A DNA stretch of 64,000 nucleotides, taken from NCBI RefSeq assembly GCF_041381155.1, contig NC_091143.1:39819996-39883995 (forward strand), read 5' to 3'. Below, one piece after another: positions 23,585-36,400 of the stretch (positions within the stretch are counted from its first letter, which is position 1; the number at the start of each line of letters is the position of its first letter). The notes beneath the pieces were generated by a model. That model was not told where the DNA came from. It saw only the letters and a list, made by a program, of their open reading frames with translations, and did not search any database. Position numbers and translations under genes: made by a program. The stretch comes from Argopecten irradians. Taxonomy: Eukaryota; Mollusca; Bivalvia; Pectinida; Pectinidae.

Positions 23585-25764
23585 CCGGCACTGCGTGATT
23601 TTGAAAATGGATCTCCGTTGAAAATTGACCTCGGGTCAGTTTTCAACGTTGAAAACGGACCCCGAATGCCGTTGAAAATTGAACATGCCGTTGAAAATTG
23701 ACAGTGTCTAGGGTCAATTCTCAACGGCAGGTCTGTTGAAAAATGACCGTTGATAAATGACCTTGGCAAACTATCAACGGATGGTCTTTTGAAAAACGAC
23801 CCTAGTACATTCACATATATAGCTGTTGCACAAAAATGATTCTCGAATTCAGTTATCGCCATTCCTAATATAAGCGACCCTTCTGTGCTGGTTTTTAAAT
23901 TACGTAATTACCGCGATTTGAATTGAAATTTGGTATATTGTTATCATCGTAACAAATACCACATTTAAATATTTAAGGTGCTTAAAAGTATGTTTATCAT
24001 GGAGAATACGGCACTACAAAACTTTCATATTTTGTCCGTCCGTGTAGATAATGTTGATTTAATTGTTCTCAAACTGAGAAAAATGCTGTATAACACTGAG
24101 GTAACGTTGTAAATAAAAAGGAATTGTTGTTATCAACTGCATGCAAAGTTTGTACTATGTGGTGTTCACTTCCGAGTACCAGTGGATAGTGTTACAAAAC
24201 TATAATTATGGGATATTATTAATTTGGTTCTTGATGATTTTTTATTATTATATTTTCGACGATCTGACGTTTGTCAGATATTCAGTAATTGTTAATATAT
24301 ATTTATTCCCGGCAATACAAGAATACATGTATTATAGTTGTGTTGTTTTGTGGTTGTGTGTTTTTTGTGTTGCGTGTTGTTTGTTTGTGTGGTGTTGTTG
24401 TGCGATGTTGTGTGATGTTGTGTTGTAATGTTGTGTGATGTGTTGTGATGTGTGGTTGTGTAATGTTATTGTGCTGTGTGTTATTGGTGTGTTGTTGTGT
24501 TGTGTGTTGTTGTATGCTGTGTGGCTGTGTCTAAGTTGTGTTGTTGTGTGGTTGTGTGTTGTTATGTGATGTGTTGTTGTGTGATGTTTTGTTGTGTGAT
24601 TTTGTGTTGTGTTATGTTGTGTGATGTTGTGTTGTGTGATGTTGTGTCGTTGTGTGTTGTGTTGTGTTGTTATGTGTGGTTGTCTAATGTTATTGTGTGG
24701 TGTGTTATTGATGTCTTGTTGTGTTGTGTGTTGTTGTATGCTGTGCGGCTGTGTTTTGTGTTGTGTTGTGTTGTTGTGTGTTGTGTTGTTGTTCCGTGTT
24801 TGTGTAATGTGATGTTGAGTGATGTTTTTGTGATATGTAATTGCGTTATGTTGTGTTGTTTATAGGTGTTGTGTTGTTGTGTTGTTGTCATTAGATGGTG
24901 TTGTATTGTTGTTGTGTTGTGTGTTGTTGTTTTGTGTTGTTGTGTTGTGTGATGTGTTGTTGTGTGATGTTTTGTTGTGTGATTTCGTGTTGTGTTATGT
25001 TGTGTGATGTTGTGTTATGTGATGTTGTCGTGTGTTGTGTTGTTGTGTATTATTGTGTTGTGTTGTTTTTGGGTGGTGTTGTATTGTTGTTGCGTGGTTG
25101 TGTGTTGTGGTTGTGTTGTGTGATGTGTTATGTTGTGAGGCGTGTTATGTTGTTGTGGTGTTGTGTGATGTGCTGTTGTGTGATGTTGTGTTGTGTGTGA
25201 TGTTGTGTTGTGTGATATTGTGTTGTGTGATGTTGTGTTGTGTAGTGTTGTTGAGTGTTGTTGTTGGATGTTGTTGTTTTGATGTTGCGTGGTTATTTGT
25301 TGTTGGATGGTTGTGTTGTTTGTGTTGTGTTGTGTGATGTTTTGTTGTCATGTTGTGTCGTGTTGTTGTGTAATGTTGTCTTGTGTTGTGTGGTTTTGTG
25401 ATGTTATGTGGTGTGATGTTGTGTTGTGTGGTGTTGTGTTATTTTGTTGTGTTTTGTTGTGTAGTGTGATATTTTGTTGTGTGGTGTTGTGTTGTGTAGT
25501 GTTGTTGTGTTGTTGGTGTGTTGATGTGCTGTGTGATGCTGTGTGGTTTCATGGTGTTGTGGTGTCGTGTGTTGTTGTGTAAAAACGAGTTCTTATGGGG
25601 TCACTTTTCAACGGGGTCTATTTTCAACGGGTCGGTGTAAAAAGTGCGTTTAAAGTTCAGTTTTCAACGGTTTTCGGGGTCATTTTTCAACGTTGAAAAA
25701 TGACCCGAGGTCAGTTTTCAACGGGGGTCCATTTTCAACGTTACACCGGCACTGCGTGATTTTG
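23585..25764. mobile_element. 2.1-kb element with long inverted ends and 19-bp flanking duplication
   Basis: The 19-mer CCGGCACTGCGTGATTTTG occurs at 23585-23603 and 25746-25764. Just inside, the left end (GTTGAAAATTGACCTCGGGT and on through about 23690) matches the reverse complement of the right end (25625-25740) over about 85 bp. The ends are built from alternating GTTGAAAA and TTTTCAACG motifs. The interior has about 500 bp of unremarkable DNA and then the GT-rich block. No transposase is seen. The structure suggests an insertion, but a target duplication of this length does not fit the usual TIR transposon classes. Confidence 0.55.
24325..25580 (+). repeat. GT-rich low-complexity array
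   Basis: About 1.25 kb is composed almost wholly of G and T on the plus strand, in degenerate TTGTG and TGTTGTGTGATG words. Cys/Val-rich open frames (plus) and Thr/His/Asn-rich frames (minus) across it are artefacts of composition. It forms the core of the element at 23585-25764. Confidence 0.9.
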
Positions 25765-26945
25765 TTTAGGACACAGAGAGCTGGAGACATTTTATTTACT
25801 GAATTAGGCGAAGTTGCTGTATTTTAATGTACAAATATTTCTGACCGTGAAATTTTAAAATGAAAGGCCAAAATAAATTCAAAGTAAAATCAAAAATATT
25901 TTGATATATAGTACCATATAGGTATGATATTTATCGTTTTTTAATCTAGACCTCTTAAACGTCTAAAAATGGTCTTAGGACACTCTGGTGGGTCCATGAT
26001 TATATAATCTGTAACTAATTCCCAGATCCCTGTGCATGATACATGTCAAGAACCACGTCCGGAGGAATACACGTGCACACTAGTGTTTACACAAGATATT
26101 AGAAGTTACTATGTGTGTCGTCTTTACAATAATTATCGTCAGTAAAATTAACCTAGATAGTACATTCTATGTTCGACTACGTCGCTGATTTCTGTGCACA
26201 GCCGAATGACAGAAACTACTTGCTTCAGTTTCGAAATACGCGAATTCTTACGTTTACAGCGTTCGAAATACACTGATAACGCCCGTGATTTTTAGACGGA
26301 ATTGTATGTTATTTTTTTTTACAAATCAGTTCTCTTACTTACCTTAGTATAAGGCAAACAACTATACAGACATTTATCAACTTCAATTTACAGAGAATAA
26401 CATAACCTTTTTTTACATCGATATGAATATTAACGCTAGTAAGTAATATTATATTTAATTTACAATTGGTTTTGACGGAAAATAGTAACGTCCGTTACTG
26501 AAACTTATTTGCCTTTTTTTTTTTTTTTTTTTTATAAATCTACATAAATTATTCTGAAAATTATTGTAAAATTGAAATATTATTGTAGGTCTGTTAATTT
26601 GTCTCATTAACCTAAACTCTGGTGGAGAGAAATGCTGTTATTTTCTATGAGTTGAAGGGCACCCCAGGAAGGCGATAAATTTGACCCCCATTATAATTTG
26701 AACAAACTTTCTTTTAAATAAATATATTTTTGTTTGCTCTCTCTCTGAATATAGACCACATTGGTCAAACTAAAGTCAACTGGATTAATCTACTAACCAC
26801 AATAAAATAACGAATTAAATTTGCCCCCTCCAAAGTGTCAGTGTAGTATGGACAGTCTCTTATGTAGGCCAACGTCCTTGATCTCTGGTCAAACTTCGGC
26901 TATCTGGTCAAACTCTGCTTTATCCCGTTGGGGCCTCTTTAGTAG
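25765..26945. other. Intergenic and upstream region of the hexosaminidase gene
   Basis: No coding exon is seen. A T tract lies at about 26513-26533. The last 100 bp before 27010 contain an E-box cluster listed separately. Confidence 0.4.
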
Positions 26946-26949
26946 TATA

Positions 26950-26991
26950 GTCACATGACCAACTTATGGTCACATGATTAACCTCATGTGA
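26950..26991. promoter_or_regulatory. Three CLEAR/M-box-like E-boxes before the hexosaminidase start
   Basis: GTCACATGAC (26950-26959), GTCACATGAT (26969-26978) and TCATGTGA (26984-26991) lie 19-60 bp upstream of the start codon. TFEB/MITF-type factors bind GTCACGTGAC and TCACATGA-like sites and drive lysosomal genes, including hexosaminidases in mammals. Use in this animal is inferred. Confidence 0.5.
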
Positions 26992-27009
26992 CTTCGATCG
27001 TCGGTAAAG

Positions 27010-27421
27010 ATGGCGGCGTACACAAAAGTGTTTATGCTCATCGTCCTCAACTTTCACTGTGTTTTCGGAAATAGCCAGCTGCCTCTCCAAGACGATTTTC
27101 ACGGAGCAAAACCAACAAGAGGGGAACCATGGCCTTTACCTCAAAGCTACACACCAAGTGCCGAAACATTCTCTTTGAATTATTTGTCGTTTGAGTTCCG
27201 GGTGACTGGTTCAACCTGCGACACACTGACTGCAGCTATCAGACGCTATGAAGAACTAATTTTCGGGGAGCGTTCGAAGATTGACAACCGTCTTAAGTTC
27301 TTTTCAGGGTCTCAGAGATTCAGTTCCGCCGACGGGAGCGTGAATTCACTCAGTGTGCACGTTCAAGAAGCATGCGATACTACTGAAAATAAATACCCGG
27401 CTCTGGAGTCCAATGAAGCAT
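27010..27421 (+). CDS. Hexosaminidase exon 1
   Basis: It encodes the signal peptide and the GH20 N-terminal domain ([15 protein letters not shown]-like region) and ends one base into a codon at donor GTACGT. Splicing to exon 2 gives [12 protein letters not shown], matching the family's NLTV motif. Confidence 0.9.
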
Positions 27422-30400
27422 GTACGTTAATTAATTAGTTATTAATAATATGATTTTAAGGCAAAGCCTCAGACGAGCGCAGCTACTTTTAAAAAATGTA
27501 AATATTGTTAGGATTATAACCTCAGAATGATATTAAAACTGTTTTAACTTGTAGTCCGATCATTAATTTTTAGTAAATGCTATTCTCCAATATTATTGTC
27601 TAGCAGTCGTCATGTACAGGTCAGAAAGAAATATTCAACTGGATTATTTCATTTTTTTTTCGATCCTGTTTCTCTCCAATGCGGAAAACTTGGCAACATT
27701 CCATGTATCAAAAATGCGCGGGAATATGTGGCGTCATCTTTAGCATCAAGCTTCCTGACGTCACGGCTGACGGTGCCGTGCACTTGACAACACACAGACA
27801 GTATCTCATTTTGACCAGTACATTTATTGTTCGGTTCTTATCCTTTTGTAGTTATCTAAAACTAATTACAATAATTTCAAAGTGTATCCTGGTGAAACGT
27901 TTTGCCTACAGAGAAAATTTAAAATCTCGTCGTGCTGATAACGAGAATTAAAACATGGCTGCCTGCATGGAGGTTCGAGACTTTCCCCGCGGGACACGAT
28001 TTCAAAGTCCAAGGGGTACTGGAATATATTGAATTCTATATGCTCACACACGTGTTATGGTTAGTAGAGCTTCGCTCTACGCGGCCTTTGGCCGCGCAGA
28101 GAGCTGCGCTCTTATTAATCAATCATGATCAATCAGTCAATGGGTTGAATCATCGAAAGCCAGTTCAGGTTTCTGTTGAAAATACATTAACATTAGTTCG
28201 TTAACGTGGATTGATACATTTCCATTCCGGTTGCACACTTAACCTTTATAAGTTGTTGTTTTTCAATAAGTTAGATCTTAAATGAGCATAACAATAAAAC
28301 CAACAAAAAGAAAAGGAGCTCGTTTTAAGAGGCAGATGATTCGGTCTATGATTGACCTAGTCCAATTGCGCTACACTCCGTCCTTTCTTGAAATCTTTGC
28401 CCTCAAAGACATGCAAGACCCTTCCAAACACCACAACCGTGGTTTATTTAGTTGGGTGCCAATTTTGTAACAGGAGAGGAGAAAATTATGTACCGGCCAG
28501 ACCGGGATTCGAACCCGGGACCCTAGCTGAACACTAGCCGAGTGCTCTACAGACTGAGCTACCTGCATGGTCACCAATGAATGAGCTGGCAGACCAATAT
28601 CACGCTACATATGCATACATCTGTTTCTGTTTGAACTTATTAAATACTTATAACTATAGTATTATCTCTGCTTAGAGTTTGGTTTTTAGATTTATGTGAT
28701 ATACAGACATTTCTGTTGGTTTCAGGGTTGAACATTTTGTAAACACAATTACTTCCTATGAGAATTTGGAAGAGTTCAATTTGCAACCTCCAATGTGTAC
28801 ATATTGTATATTGGGTTGGGGATAGGTCCTCGATACATCATTTTGGTGGGCAAGTACTCAAATTTAAATCCTATCAGGAGAAAATTGGTTGCAAACTGTG
28901 AGAATCTCTTTATCATAAAAGTTTGATTGGGTCGATGTGTTGAATTAATATAAATAGTGTTGCATATACGGTTTCTATTACTAATAGCTGATGAAGTGTG
29001 GAGCAGTTGCCGAGGTGGCCAGGAAACACTTGTATACCATAAAATAATCAACTGCTTTTAATACTACCATAGGAAAACATCTAAAGAAAGAATCTATAAT
29101 TACAGCTATGGTACTTGTGTAAAAGGAGTGGGTCGGTGTGGTTTGTACATAGTGTTAAATACGGTATCTGTCACTCAGCTGACAGAGCATGTTTTTTTGG
29201 CTCAGTCGGAAGAGCTGTAGATTTCCATGCCAGATACCCGGGTTTGATTCCTGGTCGGGGCACTCGACAGGAATGTGTATTTCCCCTGTTCTTCTACATT
29301 GGCGCCCAACTAAATAACCCATGGAAGGTGGTTAAAGAGTCTCGGGTTGAGATTTAGGAAATCCCAAGAAAAACAGGGGGAGTAATGTAAAAGGAGCGGG
29401 TCGGTGTGACTTGTAAATAGTGTTAAATACGGTCTGTCACTCAGCTGACGGAGCATGCTTCTTTGGCTCAGTCGGCAGTGCTGTAGATTTCTACGCCGGA
29501 GACCCAGGCTCGATTCCTAGTCGGGGCACTCGACAGTAATGTGTATTACCCTGTTCTTCTACACTTGTATCACTTACAGAAATATCTTTTATTCCAGATA
29601 ACTTAACAGTGGCGAGCCCTGATTCTCAATTGGTTTCCAACACAGTATGGGGAGCTATGCGGGGACTGGAAACATTCAGTCAGCTGATTTACGAAGGTTT
29701 GGACGGGCAGGTAATATTACATTATCTACTGAAATTGTTGTTTCTTACTATGAGTATCATAGGTATAATTTAAAAAAAAAAAAAAAACATTTAAAGATTG
29801 AAGTGTATAAGGAAAAATGAAATGGAAGGACTTCATGTTCTTGTTTTAGAATAAATAAATTAAAACATTATTTAAGGGGTATACTTAAAGAATTGATAAA
29901 ATAAAAGACTGTAAGCTCTCAAACATCACATGGACATGTCAATGGCCCAAAATCTCAATTAGTGATATTTCAGCATCAGCTTCCTAATGAACATCATTAC
30001 ATTTAATTTATGGGATTTTTATTGCAATCTGATTAAAATTCTTATAACCACTCTGTTCAATAGAGGATTTAACAACATCCCATTAGGGGTCATGTTCAGA
30101 TGACCTTTATATCACCTGTACTTCAGATGAAATGCATTTTCTACACCTTGAATTGCTACATCAATTGAAAACACTAATTTGTCCCAGTAAACATTAAACA
30201 TTTAGCTTTGTTGTGCTCTTTGGGCGAGATGACTATATATACGAAAATAATTCTGACAGCTTTTTCAAACTTTCTTGTCTCCTGAAATTCACTTTCAAGA
30301 TTCTGAAGGTAGCAATTGGATTGGCCATTTCCAAAGGTCATCTGGATGAAACCCCTAAAGGGATATTGTCAGATCCTCTTATCAAACATAGTGATAATAA

Positions 30401-33400
30401 GGATCTTTAATTTTGTCAGATTGTTTTTATTGATCTGATACATTCCTACACCATTTTCAGTTTGAGATGAATAAGACAGTCATTCAGGATTTCCCACGAT
30501 TTAAGTACCGTGGGCTTCTACTCGACTCTTCTCGTCACTTCCTCTCCGTCGACATCCTCAAGAAGAACCTGGTCAGTATCTCCAATTTTCTGTAGATCAA
30601 CAGCCTCCTCCATCTGACATCTAATATAACATTTAGTTTTTATTAAAACCAACATTATAGACAATCTTAATCATTTTCACAAAATATCAATATCTTGTCT
30701 TTGTAAAGAAACTTTGTTTTTGGTTCCTTGAAAAAAAATAGAGAAAGAAATGCATATTCAAAACAAAATTTTCAAGGAATTTATATGTTTGATTTCATAA
30801 TTTATTATGGAACAAAAGATGAAAATGAAGAAATTGCATTGAGAGAAAACTGAACAGGAAAGAGTTATCTACAATAAGTCATTTAATATACACTGTGAGG
30901 TATGAAAAACAAGAAGTCATTTAATATACACTGTGACGTATGAAAAACACGAAGTCATTTAATATACACTGTGACGTATGAAAAATAGAAGTCATTTAAT
31001 ATACACTGTGACGTATGAAAAACAGAAGTCATTTAATATACACTGTGACGTATGAAAAACAAGAAGTCATTTAATATACACTGTGACGTATGAAAAACAA
31101 GAAGTCATTTAATATACACTGTGACGTATGAAAAACAAGAAGTCATTTAATATACACTGTGACGTATGAAAAACAAGAAGTCATTTAATATACACTGTGA
31201 CGTATGAAAAACAAGAAGTCATTTAAAATACACTGTGACGTATGAAAAACAAGCTAACATTCAGCTAAATGGTATACCGGTCTAGGTCTACATGTATTTT
31301 GCATCTTATTGAAATTAAGATAACTTACAATAACAAATAAAAGAGAGATTACAAGTTAAACTATGAGGAAAGTATGTTTGCAGATATTTATCAAGTTATC
31401 CTATTACAATATGTAATATAAAAAAAGTAAATATTACATATAATATATACCGTAAATACCTATTTCTTTACAGGATGCCATGGCATACAACAAGTTTAAT
31501 GTGTTCCACTGGCACATTGTTGATGACCAGTCGTTTCCTTACGAAAGTGTCCTCTTCCCCGAGATGAGTGCCATGGTAAGTTTTGTACTTAACATACAGT
31601 ACATGATGAATTGAGGATATTCCAACTTTGTATATTACAAAGTAATTACCTCCCTTTTGGGTAGGTCTTAATTGAGACGTCATTATTTTTTAAACGCAAA
31701 TTACATCATTTTCTCTGAAACGTATGATGTTATTGTAATAAACACATGACATCACAATCAATAACTACCCGTAAGGACAGATACCTCCGTAATATGTAAA
31801 TACAGAATACCCGGTAGCCATTTTCCAAGTATCTTTTTTACTCTCAAATGCATTATCACCTTTTGTTTTATAGCCAGGAAAGAAAAAATTGTAATGGAGG
31901 AAGTTGCATTCATCAATGGTTTTAATTTTTTCGCAGTTATAGTGAAATAATAAAATTGAAGTAGAAATTTGAACTTCAATATAGAATATAATTCCAACAG
32001 TTACATTCTGAAATAAGTTATGATTGTGTTTTGTTTACTGATAGGGGTCCTATTTTGGTTTGTCTCACACCTACACCCAAGCCAACATCAAAGACGTCGT
32101 AGAGTATGCACGTCTCAGGGGAATCCGGGTCATTCCTGAGTTTGACACACCCGGTAAATATTTTGTATCTGTCAAACATATTTTATAAGGTCATCTGACC
32201 CAAAGGGTCAGGATGACCTATTGTTGTCATGTTTCGTCCGTCGCCGTGCACCGTCTGCCGTGCGTTAACTTTTCACATTTTGAACTTCTTCTTAAGTTCT
32301 ACCAGTGCGATTTGGCTAAAACTTGCATGAAATTATCCTAACATGGTCCTGACAAAGTGTTGTTACATCTCTGGTTGATCCCTAATCGAAGATGGCTGCC
32401 ATGACACTATATCTAATTAATTTCCTATGTGATGTTTGCCAAGGTAGTCAGATGACTGTTAAGGCCCTCGGGCCTCTTGTTTATCTTTATACATAAGTGT
32501 TGTTTTTTCGCCAATTCTTACATAGACAAAAATCCACTAAAATAAGATTGTGCTAAAGATACGTGAGGTAAATTCACTTTGATCAAAGTCACACAGAAGT
32601 TTGCAATGGAGGGTATTTTGTATGGACTCTAATCAAGAGCCCTTGTAGTAATCTCCAGAGATTTGCTCAAGAAACATTGATAATGTTTTAAAATTGTACA
32701 AAGTACATACATGCATAAAAGGGATTTGAACTTTTTCTGTGAAATTCCATACTGGCTACTGTTTATAGGATCGAAAGGTTTCAAAATTATGTCTGACTTC
32801 AGTTGAAAGTGTTAAGCTTTTACAACTGATACAAATCAACATATTTTGGAATACTGGGAGCAATATCATGGTCATATTTGGAATGGGTAGCAAACTCTAT
32901 GTGTGCTTCTTCCTTTTGCGGATTCATGCTAGTTGTACTGAATTAATACGACACTGCCTAATGGAACTTGGTTGGATTTTTTTCAATATGGTGACACACA
33001 TATAAAAAAAATAAGCTTAAAATTCAAAAATAATTATTTCTATTTTAAGAGCATTACAAATATAAACGCAATACCTAAAAAGTATAATAATAAAATTATT
33101 AATCAAATTTCATTGAAAACAAATCTATTATGTCTTGTTTTCAACTATGGGTTTACCATTTTTTTATCCTAGTGGTAAGCTTCAAGAAATACGGTAAACA
33201 CAATTTGTTCCATTATAGATACAGGAGATTTGTACTGGTACAACTGGTACGAACCAGCAAATGGAAAGGATGGCAAGATGGCTACCCTAGAATTTGAAAA
33301 TTTTTATCAAAATTGAAATTAATTTGATATTACTTAAAATTATCTTATCTCATTTTCATGTAGGTCATACCCAATCGTGGGGGAAGGCCATACAGAACTT

Positions 33401-36400
33401 GCTGACAAAGTGCTACACCTCCGGCAAACCCAACGGTAACTTTGGCCCAATTGACCCTTCCGTCAACTCGACCTACGATTTCCTGAAGAAATTCTTTGGG
33501 GAGGTGGCCGAGGTGTTCCCCGACCATTACATTCACTTAGGTGGCGACGAAGTGTCCTTCTCATGCTGGTTTGTTTGTTTGTTTACTTGTTTGTTTGTTT
33601 GTTTATTTGTTTGTTTGTTTACTTGTTTGTTTACTTGTTTGTTTGTTATGGGAACATAAAAATATAATGACTAAAAAAAAATATTGAAAAAAAATGTAAA
33701 CGTTCTTATTGAATGGCTAGACTATACAGTATACTTAAATCAAAATAAACATTTATTTTTGCGGTTTTGTGGGACATTGATATGCTTGCGAAAATTTGAT
33801 TTGAAAAATTGTGAAAAGAATGATTAGCCAAATATTGAAATTTCAAAATCGCTGAAATATTTTGTTAAAGTCCAAATTTGGAAAATAACCGGCTTCCGGG
33901 GTATATATTATTTCTTTAAGCAACATTTTTTTTCTGTAGTGTTTGTAACACATAATATAAAAGAAGTAATTTTGTGTTCTGTGTTCTACAGGCAAAGCAA
34001 CCCTCAGATCACCGACTTCATGAAGAAAATGTCGTTTGGTAGTAACTACGCCCAACTGGAGCAGTACTACATGCAAAAGTAAGAAAATGAACATCACCTA
34101 AATCTGATCATATACTACTGTTTGTGTTTCATGTAAATCAAGGATTGGTTTTGTAATGGTCTCTTTTCCTTATAAAATGCACATTAATTTTGGATTTCAT
34201 CTTTTCATGCCTTCACTGGCAGTCATGTGATTAACTCATTTACATCTTAAATTTCAAAATGGACCAGTCTAGTCTTTGATTTAGAAGAGCCTAAATGTGT
34301 CATCAGGGGTGAATAAATTAAAATGGTCCAACATATTACCAATAACCTTACCTCTGAGTCTTGTTTGAAACCTACATAGGGTAGTTGAGAAATACTAGCT
34401 GTTGCTTTGTGTTTTTACTCCAGGCACTCTGGCTTGACCACATTTAATATACACAGTATATGAAATGAAAGCAAACCATACCTAAAGTGTCAATGAATGT
34501 TTTTTTATTTTTATTTTTATTTTCGCTATAACTTGTAACATTAAGAATACTTTGGATTTTATTCAAAGTCAGATTGACCCACATAGGTACATCGATGAAT
34601 GAAGTCGCAAGCAGACATTTATGAAACATAGAGAGGTTGCTTGTTGCCAGATTTGACCCTAGTTCTAAAAGGCTTGAGAAAAAGGGGAAGGGCTTCTTGA
34701 TTTACTGAGAGGGTCTTTTGTCGATGAATTACGGTAATACAAATTTGATTGTATTCAATAGGAAATAAGAGCTAGTGTAATGGGATGCTGTGTATAGTGT
34801 GACTATAACACCAATATAAATACTGAAATGTGTCTATTTTTACAGCTTACTGTCCATCATCAACTCACTGAATAAGGGCTATCTGATCTGGCAGGAGGTT
34901 ATTGACAATGGCGCTACAGTAAGTATTAACATACGTGGTCTCATGTACCAATTGTCCTCAATTAAATGGACAAGATTTTACCCATGCCCCTCAATCTACC
35001 ATCCTCAATATTCCAGGGTTTACTATCACTATCATAATATCCATCCCTGAACTGTGTTATGGTGAAACTGAAGGCATTTCAGAAGGAAAAACTGACCAAT
35101 CAATGATCTATAGATTTTTTCTTTGAAATACTTTTTTCTTTACAAAGAGTCCATCACATTTGTTCGTTATTCTATTCTTTTGATGTATATCTAAGAACCA
35201 AACTTCCTGATTCATCTGTTATCACACACAGAAACTTCAATTTTGTTATGACATAGTTTTGGGGTGGATATAACGACAATGATAATAACCCCTGGATTGT
35301 TGAGGATGTTGATCAATAGGACAACAGTTGGAAGTTCTTTGGGGACTTATGTACATGCTGAAATACTGTATTTTACTTAATAAGTGACGTTGACCTCCTC
35401 ATCTTTCTTCTCTTTTCTGGCATGTCAAAAGACGTATGCTACCTATCAGTTATATTTAGATAATAAACCGGTAACATTAAATGTTAATAAAAAAAATATG
35501 AACGAATCATGTACATGTTAGCTAGTACGTGTAAGGTTTTGTGTACTGTAGCGTTGCTAATATTTGGGGGTTTTATTTTCCTTAATTTTTGGATTCCACC
35601 AAAGTCGCGAAATTTAATACCCTGCAGAATTTTTCAAAAGTCATGGATATGTGTAGCACACGCTGTCATATCAATGACACTTTCAATAGCTGAGTATCCA
35701 CTACTTGAAATAATTCCCTACATAGCATCCCTCCAGTTTTCTCTTGCTTCTTAGTGTCTTCGACACTTACTGTGTCAAATACGTTAATCAGTAAACAGCA
35801 GGTACAGAATGGAGGCTGTTATAACTCGGGACCTACAAACACTAGCCGGAAGCTCTACCAAATGAGCTACCTGGTCGCCAATGTTTGACTTAGTCCAGTC
35901 TGGTGTACATGCATATTTAGTATCAAAGATTTATGGATAAAATTTTGACCCAGTTGAATTTTGACCCCGTTGAATTTTGACCCAGTTAAATTGCAGCTGA
36001 AGATGTATTTTCCTAGGTGAGACCAGATACCATTGTTGAAGTATGGAAGGGTGGTTACCAGAAAGAATTAGCCAAGGTTACAAAGCTGGGCTACCACGCC
36101 CTATTATCGTCCTGTTGGTATCTGAATCTGATCGCATACGGCAGTGACTGGAAGCGTTACTATGCCTGTGACCCGTGGGACATGGTCAATGGTACATCAC
36201 ATGATCGCTTCAGTCATTATATCTTTGACTCAATATCCCAGGGGTTACTATCACTGTCATAGCATCCACACTTGGACTGTACTGTAACAAATCTGAAGGC
36301 TGTGTGTGCGACAAGAGATAAGACAGGTATATGTAGCGTGGTATATCAAAAGAATAAAAATATCAGTAGACCCTATTGCTTCGTTGCTCCCTGTAATCTT

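Noticed and set aside
24141-25582. Cys/Val-rich and Thr/His-rich frames
   Set aside because: Produced by G/T-only composition of the low-complexity block.
28497-28575. tRNA gene
   Set aside because: A and B boxes are present but the stems do not form a complete tRNA, and the sequence continues into a shared SINE tail found in other copies.
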